From Chlorops oryzae (Eukaryota; Arthropoda; Insecta; Diptera; Chloropidae), in NCBI GenBank assembly GCA_020466095.1, contig CM035808.1, positions 55,646,748-55,710,747 on the forward strand: a stretch of DNA of 64,000 nt, given 5' to 3'. The notes beneath the pieces were generated by a model. That model was given only the letters and a program-made list of their open reading frames with translations, had not been told where the DNA came from and made no database searches. A program made the position numbers and the translations under genes. This document shows positions 43,461-54,700 of this stretch, piece by piece (the first letter of the stretch is position 1; every line of letters starts with the position of its first letter).

Positions 43461-44737
43461 GTAGAGTAGGTGGAGTCAAGCTGTAGGACAGCTGTAGGAC
43501 AGCCACGTTTTATTTTAAGTCATTTTTATTTTCTTATATTATTCTTTTCGTTTTATTTTCATACGCACATCGGTCATTAAAAGCAAAATCCAAATATTAG
43601 TTTTAAGGCTTGTACCCGGACACGTAATGTAATAGTATAAAAACAGACAATCAAATACATAGTAGTATTAAGGATAGATTATAAGCATGGGAATCCCGCC
43701 AGATAGTAGTCTAAGGCCAGGTTATCGTTAGTTATAAGTGGGAAAGGACGCCACCGTGATGAGGAGTTATCGATATATCGATAGCATCAAAGTTTGGAGA
43801 AAAGAGCTTAGCGTCGTTTCGAATTGGAAAACGAGCGTCACTTCTGATCCAGCCGCCGACAAGCCATCACCTAAGGAGAATTCAAGCGGAAGGAAAAATA
43901 GGAACTTGGCGACGCCATACGAATACTGGAGTGAGTAGAATCAAACGGTGAAAGTTAGTTTTGGGGAAAATAGTGAAGATTAGTGGAAGTGAAGATTCGT
44001 TGCACTCGATTCCAACGGAATACGTTGTGGATCCTCGTGCTCGAAGTAAACGCAATACCTGCGGAAAATAGTGAAGATTAGTGGAAGTGAAGATTCGTCG
44101 CACTCGATTCCAACGAAATACGTTGTGGATCCTCGTGCTCGAAGTTAACGCAATACTTGCAGAAAATAGTGAAGATTAGGACAAGTGAAGATTCGTCGCA
44201 CTCGATTCCAACGAAATACGTTGCGGATCCTCGTGCTCGGTTTGCTACGCGGTCGTTTTGCGGAAGTCAGTGAATAAATTCCCGGTTTGCCACGCGGTCG
44301 TTTTGCGGATGTCAGGGAATAAATTCCTGGAAATCGTGCTCGGTGGTTTAAGGTGAGTTCTCGCCGGACCCACGTGTTCGAGTTGCCACGCGGGGGGTTA
44401 CGCTGAAAGGAAATTTCGAGTAGAGTAGTGTTGCGGTAGTTTGGGATCAGAAGCGTCGCAACTACGCGGATAGCGGACATTCCTCGAAGACTCCGACTGC
44501 GAGGCGGCAGGGTTTCACGGTGGTCTTACACACACGGGTAGCTGTACGTACGCAATTAGGAGTAGGTTATTCAGAACTTATCTTTAGACGTTCGCCTTAA
44601 AAAAGGGAACACATTTCCAAATAAATAACACCTTTATAACGATTAATCTCCTTACGTTCCTTTATAAATTTTTGTGAGGAAGGTTCCCTAGTAACTCGAC
44701 TGAGTAAATACCCCGGCTGGGAAAATGGTCCCTTACA
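43430..44737 (+). repeat. 3' LTR, full length (1,308 bp), with internal tandem repeats
   Basis: This is the full form of the LTR. It contains three copies of a 98-bp unit (about 43966-44243, each with GTGAAGATTCGTCGCACTCG) and two of a 45-bp unit (44239-44330, GGTTTGC(T/C)ACGCGGTCG). All of these are absent from the left LTR. Confidence 0.92.
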
Positions 44738-44970
44738 AAGTAGTGAACTGGTCAGTAATTGGCGAGTATCTCATGAACCTTTTTGTTCTGATCATATGAG
44801 GTTGTTTTTAGGGGCGAACCCTAAACCACACTACCACACGTGCGAGAGCAACTATCTTTAGGCAAAATATAACGCAGATTTGACACTTCAGCTTTTAAGA
44901 CAGCAACTCACTCTCTCACACTGGCTATACATTTCACTTTTGGAGAATACTACCCAATGAAGAGAAAAAC

Positions 44971-45148
44971 TATATAGAACTATAGCTGCAACTTCGGCCA
45001 AAAGCTATTACGTGGTACACCACACTTTCTGTTACGTGCTTCACCACAACACTCGACTTATGGCGTGGTTCACCACAGTTGAACTTTTTCACCAAATCAT
45101 GCCATAACGCGCCAAAATTTGGCCGAAGTTGCAGCTATAGTTCTATAT
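44971..45148. mobile_element. MULE-like MITE, 178 bp
   Basis: Inverted ends of about 30 bp (TATATAGAACTATAGCTGCA and its complement) are flanked by a perfect 9-bp duplication, GAGAAAAAC (44962-44970 and 45149-45157). Nine-base duplications are typical of Mutator-like elements. The centre has three TTCACCACA-type motifs. It lies near the donor end of the dynein intron. Confidence 0.8.
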
Positions 45149-45347
45149 GAGAAAAACCTTTAAGGTATTGATTGGGTATTTGTTAGGGATTTTATCTTGA
45201 TGGTTAATGAAATCACCACCGCATCCTATGGCTTCCCATTTATGTGTAACAGATATTTGTATCTCTTGATTCTCATTGTAAATAAAATTATTTTAGGATA
45301 GATTTTGTAAGGGTGCTCATGTTGCAGGAAAAATTTTTACGGCTTAC

Positions 45348-46290
45348 CGATATTTGTTAACTGTTAAAGCCGCATCGCAGAAATATTGATTAATGTAAGT
45401 CAATAGAAGCCGTCGGTCCCAATCATCAGTAACATGACCTCCGTAATTTACCCCAGCAATAAGATATTTCAGTGCTCCCCAAGGAGTTTCTTCGTACTCG
45501 TTTAGGTAGAGGTGTAACAATACTTCTGAGACCTCAAAGTCGGAATCATTGAAGCTATAAACAACATTCCATCCCAATTGCATGAACTTTTTACGCTCCA
45601 GCAAAATGGTGTGAAAGAAACAGAGTGAAAATATGAGCTTCTTATATTTAACTGGATCATTGCTAGTGTCGAAGTTTCCTTCGTTAATGTTTGTATACAA
45701 GCGTTTCATGTTAGCCTTAATACCACGTGGAGGCTCTGTCGTCATTTTTATTCCTGTTTGCAATATTGATATGGGGAACTCTGGATTTGGGCTTGAGCTT
45801 AGCCAAAGGCGAAATCTCTTATGCAGTTTCATTGTTTGCATCGTGGCAATGATTTTGTCCAGCGTTGGCATCCAACTAAGCGATAAATGGCAATTAGCTA
45901 GAAAAACCCAGTTTCCATCGCGTACACCGTCCATTATCATTTTTGTTGCAACCGGTGCTTGTCCTTGGCCCAAACTCAAGGAAAACATTTTTGATGACAT
46001 TTTCACAGTTTCCGCTAACGTGAGCAAGGATTGTGTTGGATCTACTCCTGGGGAAAGCACAAAAATTAAGGGTGTCTGTGACACTGACTCTTCAAAAGTT
46101 TGCTTTAGGTCCAAAACTGGTGGTTCAACGAAGCGTGTGCCTAACGTGTTCACGATAAACATTGTAAGGCAGAAGGATATACGATCTGCGCGCATGCACC
46201 TTACAACACATATCTTCTGGAAATCAGTTAGCTTTTCATTCCACTCGCCCACGAGATCCTCAGCTTCGGGAGTTGTAGTTGCATACCAAA
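45348..46290 (-). CDS. Axonemal dynein heavy chain, AAA5-AAA6/C-terminal region exon
   Basis: A 943-bp exon encoding about 314 residues. It begins after TTATTGTAG, completing the Val of VWYATTTPEAEDLVGEW, and ends AACAAATATCG|GTAAGC. It shows the D6/AAA lid sequence RFVEPPVLDLKQTFEESVSQ, TPLIFVLSPGVDPTQSLL, GQGQAPVATKMIMDGVRDGN and WVFLANCHLSLSWMPTLDKI, then FRLWLSSSPNPEFPISILQT, KMTTEPPRGIKANM and GWNVVYSFNDSDFEVSE. These match dynein heavy chain AAA6 and following regions closely. No stops or lesions. It is separated from the preceding exon by a 56-bp intron (46291-46346) and from the next by 21.7 kb. Confidence 0.95.
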
Positions 46291-46346
46291 CTACAATAAG
46301 CAAAATTAAACGTCTCTAATCCATACTTAGACTGCATTTGACCTAC

Positions 46347-46451
46347 CGTTCCAAGCCTTAGCATTCTGTTCAAACGAATCGATTATACCATGGAAACCGG
46401 GAACTTTATCCAGTTCCGTAATGTTGTCCCAGGATTGTTCGCTTATCCAAT
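46347..46451 (-). CDS. Axonemal dynein heavy chain, 105-bp exon
   Basis: A small exon following the acceptor CACGTTTTAG, reading (L)DWISEQSWDNITELDKVPGF, then HGIIDSFEQNAKAWN. This is the conserved segment before the AAA6 region. Phases are 1 in and 1 out, and the joint with the next exon is exact (AAC G|TT). It is the most 5' exon found; the intron before it extends past the right edge of the window. Confidence 0.9.
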
Positions 46452-49400
46452 CTAAAACGTGAGAAAAGGGTAGCTTTGAATGAGTAAAGTACTGTTTTGT
46501 ATAAACATATAAAATTGACCTTAAAAACGTATTTAAGCACATCGAAAACATACATGTAATTCTATAGTAACAGTCGCGATAGGTTAACACTTTTAAATAA
46601 ATTTGAAAAAAAATTTGGTCGTATGAGCTTTCCACACTTCTCGGCAATTTATGAAAAATATATTTTTTAAATTGCCAAATAATACATTTTTCACTATAAG
46701 TGAAAAATGAGGGACCAAAAGCCCAAATAATAATTAATGAAATATGAAGATGGTCAAAACTAACAGTTAACAATAAGGCGGGCACGCCAATGGTGCATAT
46801 ATATGCACAATTTAGCCGACCTACCTCACATCGCTTAGGTGGTCAGAGTGGCTAAGGTGTTAGTTAAAGATTTTCGCAAACAAAGTCGAAATTAAAAACT
46901 GTCATGAAATTCTTTATTGTATATTCTGCAAGAATATATGCCATTCCTTTAGTTCAGTCGATTGATACTTGTCAACAGGAAACTTTTCATGAATTTCGTA
47001 TTGTAAGATTGAGTGGAAAAAGAAATTTTTTGGTTGTGAGCTACATGCTGTGAATTTCACAGTTTGAAAGCAACTGGTGTGTTGGTTGCCGTATAAACGG
47101 TGACTTCACTATTCGCGATATTCTTATTCGTGAATAAGGTTTAACGTATAAACGTAGTAACAGTTATGGCCTTTGCTTTCTAAAGCTCTCCATCCACAAT
47201 TCCTCAACGGCTTTACACAAAGACTTGAAGGAAAGCTACGTGCAGATCAACATGGGAACTTTTGAATTAGTCTCCGAAGTTAACTATATTCTACAAAAAA
47301 TTTATCCTCATGCTTCATGGTTCCACTAAGACTAATTAGCAGATTTTTTCATTGCCGCTCTAATGAAGCCAGTAAGTTGTCATTACCGATACAAAATGCT
47401 GGCCGATAATGTGATGGTAATGACACATTAACTTTTAAATAGGTTTAATGAAAATAGTTGCATTCCTTATTCTTCCATTTATCGAGTGTATCGCCAGCTC
47501 TAGTAAGCGAAATTGCAACTCTTCTTTTCAAGATCAGCTGATTTTCAAAAGAGATAGATTTCGCCAAAAATTTTTTTTTAAAAGCTTTGTTTTCGCACTG
47601 CCAGTGGTTAAGAAAAAAGCCCATAATAAGATTTTGCTGACCAAAACTAATAGTTTAGCTGATTTAGTTTTTACCTTTGTGAATACCCCTGTTGAACATT
47701 TCAATATATGATGGAAATATGTGAGCAGGAACAAAATCCATTAACGAAATCGTGAGTTGTAAATCGTACGCGCTTAGTTTGAAATGTTTATTGGTACTAA
47801 AGGTTTTCATCTGTAAATATCAACATTTAAAAGGGGGAAGGGGAAAGCTAAATTAATTGAATGACCTTTACAGAAATTGCCGAAAGAACAACAAGGGTAT
47901 TTTTGGCCCAACTTTAATATTTTTTGACCTACTGAAAAGAATAATGCAGCATTTCTGGAAAACACGGTAACTCGGTTATGGCAATATTAACAATTATATA
48001 CTATTCAAACCAACAGAAATGAAACCAAAACCACTTGGACAATGTAAATAAAAGAGAAAACAAAAAATAAAAAGAAATAAAATAATATTCAAGTAAAGTT
48101 TTAAAGAAAAAATTTAAGAAAATATTTTAAATGACAATCGCCTTTAAACCAAAGTAAAATTATGTTTGACAAGACATTTAACGAAACATTTTATTCGGTT
48201 GGGTAATATTTTCTCTTTAAGCCACATGGACATCATCGGAAACTCAACCACCAAGCCTAGAACGTCACATCAACTTCGTAACGAAGCACAGTGTCACGTG
48301 AGCGGAAAAAGTGCCAAACATCGAGGTTCGAATTGTTAAAATAATTTTACGAATTTCGATAGACAATATTCATATTAAGAAAAATCAAAAAGTATTATGT
48401 CAATATGTTTAGCCATTGCCCCACAGCATGCTCTCAAACTTTGAAGTTATGGAAATTGTTGGTTTTGAGTACAAAAACTTTAATGCCTTAGTAGCTCTGT
48501 ACTTGTGAGTTGTGATCCGATCATTAAGTTTAATATGTCAAATTAAAATATAATGTTAGTACTACCAGGTAACCTTTATTTATTTTAAGTTTGTTTATAA
48601 TATGCTAACTGTCATTGGTTTAAAGCAGTGCTTCCCAGCGTAATACTCTTTCATACAAAACATACACACATACATGTAAAAAAAGAGAAAAATTGTGCTA
48701 GTGGTCGTGCTGACAAGCACTGGTTTAAAGTAAACAATAAGTTGAATTAATTTGAAACAAAGTTTAATTTTTAAAATTGAATTTCTCAATTTCCCAAATT
48801 TCCATCTTTTATTTTTTACAAAATAGAGCGTTTTTTCTATAGTGACCTCGGAGTTAAAAATTGTCTATTTTATTTAACTTTTGGATAGCGGCTTCCTACA
48901 AAACAACAACAGAAAAGCAAAGCGAACTGTTTTCATTTGTCAAAAATGAAATAAATGAAAATATTGATGAAGATTACCTAAAAGAAAGAGTAGGGATAAT
49001 TAGTTTGCAATTTTACACTTGGTGGAAAGCTGCAAACGATACAAAGAGTGGTTCCTCACGAAATACTGGAATTGGCTAAACTCGTCTTTCGAAACACGTT
49101 TGAGTGCAAGTGCATTTCAAATGAAAATTATTGAAACTGATTATGACATGTTGCTTGTAAAAAAGGAACATAATTACACAATGCCAGAAAATATTCTGGA
49201 GAAAAAAATAACATTGATGGTTTTAAGCATTTGTTGCTATCCTCTGAACCACAAGTTCACAAATATAAAAAACTGTGCACGAGAAAAAAAAAATCAATTT
49301 TGCAATTAATTGGAAAATTACGTTTTATTTAATAATGACGATGATGATGAAAGTACATATATAATCTTTGAATATAGATTTTGCAGACTCAGAATTTGAA

Positions 49401-50285
49401 AGCTCTGGGAGTGAGTCTTTGTAAAACTTAGTTCGATATTTATTTATGTATTTAATATACTTACTTTGAATGTTAATAAAGATTTGTATAGTTTCATTGA
49501 AAAATTGTAAGCATTTTTAAAAAATTGTACTAACTCTAAAGCTCTGCACTATAATTGAAGATTTCTTAACCCAAATGTCAAAAAAATCAATGAAAGCTTC
49601 ATTTTTTTAATAGTATCAACGATATTCAAGACAGCGAAGAGGCGCTTCATCCTTTGCATTTTCGCACGATTTCACTTGAATATACTTTCAATAGAGCTTC
49701 CGCATGATTAAACCTGCTTTTGTTTTCTGAATAATATATTTTTTAGGATTACAAATCTACAAAAAATTCTTCACATTTTTATTTCCTTCGAAAAGTTTTA
49801 TAAGGATAAATATCACGATCAACGAAAAATCAACACCGAGTGCTTAAACATGAATTCTATAATGTCACCATGTCTCTCCCGCGACATTCACTTGGGAAAG
49901 GGAGGGATGTTGTGAGACAGTTGCAAGTAATGAGAAGAACATAAACGCAAATCATATACAACAAATTTTTGTCACACGCGCATCGATTGCGCAAGATCGA
50001 TTCATCAAAGTAAGTGAAGCAAAGCTGAAACGGTCGATCCGAAAACGCAAGCTGGGGTTTTGGCACATATGGCATTGGCGCGCTGTGTTATGTGGCCACA
50101 GGTGACCCAATAAATAACCAAATATTGTTGGCAACCCTGTCTGATGGCAAGACGAATGCACGTCTGAGAGAGCCAGTCTCTAACGAACTACGGAAGCGGT
50201 CAGTTGTCACGAGCAACGCTAAACTTATTCATGTAAATATGTACATCTGTTTCTTTTATTTTAAACTTAATTATAATAAACCTTC
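46452..50285 (-). other. Start of a second giant dynein intron; little recognisable content
   Basis: No dynein exon was found to the right of 46451, so the preceding intron is at least 17,549 bp and includes everything to the window edge. Within 46452-50285 I see only decayed sequence: short frames at 47448-47711 and 48861-49309 without secure family, and a TGCATATATATGCA palindrome near 46794. No complete element is recognisable here. Confidence 0.7.
48861..49309 (+). other. Decayed coding fragment, family unknown
   Basis: Two overlapping frames give hydrophilic sequence including LQFYTWWKAANDTKS and, after a shift, VPHEILELAKLVFRN. The WW and following pattern faintly recalls the region before hAT dimerisation domains, but this is not secure. 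Treated as a transposon relic. Confidence 0.2.
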
Positions 50286-50832
50286 TGTACAATTTACCCT
50301 CGTCGAGGGAGGTAGATATAACAATAAAAGTGGCACGTACCTTCAGCTTTTCGGGAGACGGTGAAGTCGGTTTGATCCACTTCGATGAGATGGAATGCAT
50401 TGAGAAAAAAAAAGGAAATTCACTGATAACTTATATATATATATAATTGCGCGATGCGTCTTCGCGTTTATAGATCGAACACAAAAGAAAGGTCGGCTTC
50501 TTGCCGGTAATAAAGAATTGAAAAGCACTTATCATTAGATTTATCGAAAATTCGAGCACTGCGGCTTCTTGCCGTACTTAGCTTTAGAAAGTATTTTTTT
50601 TTGTCCTTTTTCTTTTAATTTAAAATTTGGGTTTTTCTTTTTTCGTTTTCGAACTGATTTTTCGGGAGCTCGGTCGTGAGCGTGTCGAACCGTTGCTGTT
50701 TTTCTAGTTAGTGTCGCTGTCGCTATACTCTCGGAAGAGACGAGTTCGTTCCTTCTTTCTGAGAAGTAATGAGTGATTAATTTTCGCCGTGCATTAGTCG
50801 GAGTTTACGCGGCGCGACAGCAACTTTGAACA
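50286..50832 (-). repeat. 3' LTR of the BEL element (547 bp)
   Basis: It begins (minus) TGTTCAAAG and ends TTGTACA. It lacks about 100 bases, including one copy of a GGCTTCTTGCCGGT-containing block, compared with the 5' LTR at 58207-58855. Confidence 0.93.
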
Positions 50833-50870
50833 TACTGCCCGCCTTGCGCTACGCAACAATTTTTTCCTGC

Positions 50871-51605
50871 TTACCTCTCGCGGCTGAGCAGAAACTCCCG
50901 AACTTCTCTGATGGCCTCCCTTATAACAGCCTGCTCTGCCTCGGGGGGTTCATAGCGGTCTCGGCTCGCCGGGGAGGATAATTCGGTGGATCCCCGAGAG
51001 GACGGTGGAGCGAAGCAAACCCGGCAACTCCGACGGGACATGCTGAGCGGACGGTGGCGATCTCGTGGCGGCGGCGGGCTGTTTCTGCCGGTGGCCCGTG
51101 AAGCCCCTGCTTGGATGACCGATCGCGTCGGCGGCGGAGCTGGGCGTCGGGTTCGCTGGGGACAAGATGTACGGCGACGTGGTCGGGACTGGTGGTGGCG
51201 GGCCGATGGGCTGCGCTGGAGTGGCGGAGAGCGTCGATGTCGAGGCGAGGGATCGTGTTGAGATGGCCGTCCCTGACGCCGGCTGGGCCGTCTTCGGCGT
51301 GCGGGAAGTGGAAGGAGCTCCGGCGGCTCCGTTTGGGGGTGCCACGGACCGGCACTCAGCGCTCGGCGACGATATTGCGGTTGATGGAGCAGCGGGTGGT
51401 GGTCCTCTCCGCAGTGCTTGCACCGTCGCGGCCACCAACAATCCTTCCGAAGGTGCGTCGGCGCCATACAAGACAGGCAGCACTTATGGACCTGCACCGT
51501 CCGCAAGCGCAGCTCGGCCGGTAAACCTCGAAAGCGGCCGCAGTCCTCAAGATGGTGCCGGCGGGCGCCGACCGGGCATATCGGGCAGATCGGAAGCTGA
51601 TTCAT
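50871..51605 (-). CDS. Extra zinc-knuckle ORF in the BEL element
   Basis: A 244-codon open frame (the ORF is open from 51659; the ATG at 51605 is preferred) lies between integrase and the 3' LTR. The N-terminal 70 residues carry the BEL-gag style cysteine-histidine module: CPICPVGARRHHLEDC, HKCCLSCMAPTHLRKDC and CKHCGEDHHPLLH. The same module occurs in the element's own gag at 55800-55975, so it may be a duplicated nucleocapsid. The remainder is Pro/Arg/Ser-rich low complexity, ending in a helical stretch (EAEQAVIREAIREVREFLLS). The region is G+C-rich unlike its surroundings, which also opens long antisense frames. No envelope features. RNA binding is inferred from the knuckles only. Confidence 0.7.
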   Translation of the reverse strand: MNQLPICPICPVGARRHHLEDCGRFRGLPAELRLRTVQVHKCCLSCMAPTHLRKDCWWPRRCKHCGEDHHPLLHQPQYRRRALSAGPWHPQTEPPELLPLPARRRRPSRRQGRPSQHDPSPRHRRSPPLQRSPSARHHQSRPRRRTSCPQRTRRPAPPPTRSVIQAGASRATGRNSPPPPRDRHRPLSMSRRSCRVCFAPPSSRGSTELSSPASRDRYEPPEAEQAVIREAIREVREFLLSRER

Positions 51606-51704
51606 GTTGTCCGGCTGAAAGGTACAGAAGGTGTAAATGAAAAGATAGATTTTGGGCATGGAAGAAGGGGGGAGGGGGAGGTGTTGCGAATGGTGAGGAG
51701 CGAG

Positions 51705-54700
51705 TCATAATTCTTCAGGTAATTCGACTGGCAACAGACAAAGTTTGGTAACTGGCCGTGTCATGGTGCCAAATTGTGTTTTCACGTCAACAATGCGTAC
51801 GAGACCATCGTCTCCGGGATAGATTGCGACAATTCTTCCCTTTCGCCACTCGAATGGAGGTAACTGATTATCCATTATGACAACGAAATCCCCGATTTTG
51901 AGATTGGGTTGTGGTATCTTCCATTTATCTCGTTTATGCAAGTTAAGGAGATATTCCATTTTTCATCGTTGAGCGAAGCGGTGATATAGAATCTTCGCCC
52001 GTTCCCATCGTGTGGTGAGTGGCAATTCGGCTTGTGATTCCTCGGGCCATGCTGTCAGCGGGGCTCCTCGCAGAAAATGCCCCGGTGTCAATGCTAACAA
52101 ATCGTCCGGATCTTCTGACATCGGGGTGAGCGGACGTGAGTTGAGGACTCCCTCGATGCGCGCCAATAGCGTGGTGAACTCTTCAAACGAGAATTTATGG
52201 GGGCCGGCTACCTTCACAAAATGCGTTTTAAAGCTCTTAACGGCGGCCTCCCACAATCCACCCATATGAGGTGCGTGAGGGGGAATCAAATGCCACTCGA
52301 AGCCTTGGATGGAGTATTTTTGCTGAAGATCATCCGCGGCTCTGGAGAGAAATTGTGTGAACTCAGCATCCAAATTATTTTTCGCTCCGATGAAATTGCG
52401 ACCGTTGTCCGAGAAAATTCGTCTGGGTAATCCACGTCGTCCGACAAAGCGGTCGAAAGCGGCTCGAAAAGCCGCGGTTGAGATTTCTGAACAAAGTTCC
52501 AAGTGAATAGCTTTGGTGGCGAAGCACACAAAAACGCAGACGTATCCCTTAAGGAATGGAGCTGTACGGACGGCGGAGCTTTTAATGTCGAACGGACCAG
52601 CGAAGTCAACTCCAGTGTGTGTAAATGGAAGCGATAAAGTGGCTCTTTCTGCTGGCAATGCGGCCATCATCTGGGTTCTCAAGCGTTGTTTGTGAATCAC
52701 GCATGTGTGACAGCGGCTGATGCAGCTCTTAATCTTCCGTTTCAGACGCGGGACGTAGAACTGGTGCCGTGCCATGCGATACATGAGTTGAGCACCCCCA
52801 TGCAGCAGCATTTTATGCATGAAGTCCAGATACAAACGACAGAATCGTGACGCGGCCGGCAAAATGATGGGATATTTTTCATCTGTAGTCAGATTGGCGT
52901 TGATCAGGCGGCCGTTCACTCGCAAGAGTCCATCGTCATCCAGTATGGGGTTCAGCGTCAATAATTCGCTCTTCTTTCCGATCGGTTTACCTTCACTTAA
53001 TTCCAAATATTCGAGTGGATAATGCATCGTTTGCGACATTAAGATGAGCCGGTTGCGTGCGATATGCATTTCGTCTTGTGAGAGGATTAGTTTCGTTGGA
53101 CTTGGCGCCAGCTCTTTGCGGGCTTGCTTGCAGAATCGCAACATGTATGCGGTTACTCGTAACGCTCTATCGTATGAGGAAAATCGGGTTAGCAGCTCAT
53201 CATTCTCGACGGTGATCGTAAACACAGTCGTTTTGCGTTCTTCGATGATTTGGGCCGTTGGTGCTTCACTTTGCGGCCATTCATCTGCCACTCTTGATAG
53301 CCATGGTGGTCCCTTCCACCAAAGTAGATTCCCGTTTAAATCCTGGGCCAAGGCTCCTCGTGTCCCCAAGTCGGCCGGATTATCCTTTGATCGTACGTGG
53401 CGCCATGGTGAATTGCCCACATTGGTCAAAATTTGCGAGATTCGGTTGGCTACGTACGTTTTCCACGCGTTGGCCGGTCGTTTCAGCCATGCGATCACGA
53501 TGGAACTGTCCGTCCATAGAAAGGTTTCATGTTGATGGATGCGCAGTTGACCAGTGATAATTTTTATCAATTTAGAAAGTGGCACGGCGGCGCACAATTC
53601 GAGCCGGGGTAGACTGACTGTTTGAAGCGGAGCCACCTTCGACTTGGAAGTAAGCAAGTGAACATAGATGTAGCCGCGATGTTCCACTCGCACGTAGATG
53701 GCGGCACAGTATGCTCGTTCGGACGCGTCACAAAATCCGTGGAGTTGGACCTCCGATTCTGGTTCATATTGCAGCCATCGCGGGATCTGAATTTGCTCAA
53801 TAAATGGCAGATCCGACACAAATGCATGCCAACGTTCTAATGCTTCATTGGTGACTCGTTTATCCCACGCGGTGCCCTCCAACCACAATTGCTGCATCAG
53901 GACCTTAGCTCGAATGATGATCGGAGTGAGCCATCCTGCCGGATCAAAAAGTTTCGCGATATCGGATAGAATTTGCCTCTTGGTGGTGGAGGCGGTGGCG
54001 GATTGAGCACTTAACTTGTAAGAAAAGCAATCAGTTATTGCGTTCCAGCGGATGCCTAACATTTTTGCGTCGCTTGCCGATTTAAATTTCAAGAACTCTG
54101 CGTCCAAGAGATGTGAAGGCTCGGCATCTTCCAGCAATTTCGAATGATTGGCTGTCAGTTTCCGCAGCGGAAATCCTGCGGAACTGAGCGTGCGGATAAG
54201 TTGCGATTTTGCCTGGCAGGCGTCTTCCAGTGAGTGTCCTCCAGCCAATACGTCGTCGACGTAGGTTTCTTGCCGTAGTATCGCGGCAGCTCGCGGGGCC
54301 TCTTAATCAGCGTCACTAGCTAGCTGATGGAGCGTCCGTATTGCTAAAAAAGGCGCACAATTTACGCCGAAAGTTACCGTTTTCAACTCGTAGTCGCGAA
54401 CGGGAGCATCGACAGTTTCTCGAAAGACGATGCGCTGGAACGGTCGATCGTCGTCGTGGACCATGATCTGACGGTACATCTTCTCAATATCGCCATTGAA
54501 AACGAATCGATAGGTGCGCCAATTCAACAATAAGATGACCAAATCCGTTTGCAACCCCGGTCCGGTATGGAGGACGTCATTGAGGGATAACGTGGATATT
54601 GTTCTCTGCGACGCGTTGAAAACGACCCGCACCTTGGTTGTCGTGCTCTCAGGCTTCAGCACGGCATGATGTGGAAGGTAGAATGAGAAGAAATTATTAT

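Larger units (their letters stand above)
37533..44737 (+). mobile_element. Ty3/gypsy LTR retrotransposon with unequal LTRs (7.2 kb)
   Basis: Direct LTRs TGTGAGGAACC...CCTTACA lie at 37533-37897 and 43430-44737. A primer site follows the left LTR and a purine tract precedes the right one. The flanking tetranucleotides AAGC (37529-37532) and AAGT (44738-44741) differ at one base. Order gag, protease, RT, RNase H, integrase marks Ty3/gypsy; the primer site and motif style suggest the Osvaldo/Ulysses side (from memory). It lies in the dynein intron in antisense orientation. Confidence 0.93.
23657..45347 (-). other. Giant dynein intron, 21,691 bp, filled with transposons
   Basis: The donor at the right end is CG|GTAAGC (45347) and the acceptor at the left end is TTCTTTTCAG (23657). 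Joining them gives NKY-R-LSSLPNYYIP in frame, with dynein-like sequence on both sides. Inside are two mariners, two or more hAT elements, several MITEs, Helentron-like repeats and a 7.2-kb gypsy element. The other introns of this gene that are fully visible are 56 and 57 bp. Confidence 0.92.

Noticed and set aside
45633..46319. 228-codon plus-strand open frame
   Set aside because: It is antisense to the dynein exon 45348-46290, which has strong motifs and correct splice sites.
46840..46870. tRNA-like GGTCAGAGTGGCTAAGG string
   Set aside because: It looks like a tRNA-Leu/Ser D-arm, but no anticodon stem, T-arm or B box follows.
50986..51640. Several long plus-strand frames
   Set aside because: They are shadows opposite the G+C-rich zinc-knuckle ORF of the BEL element; no motifs.
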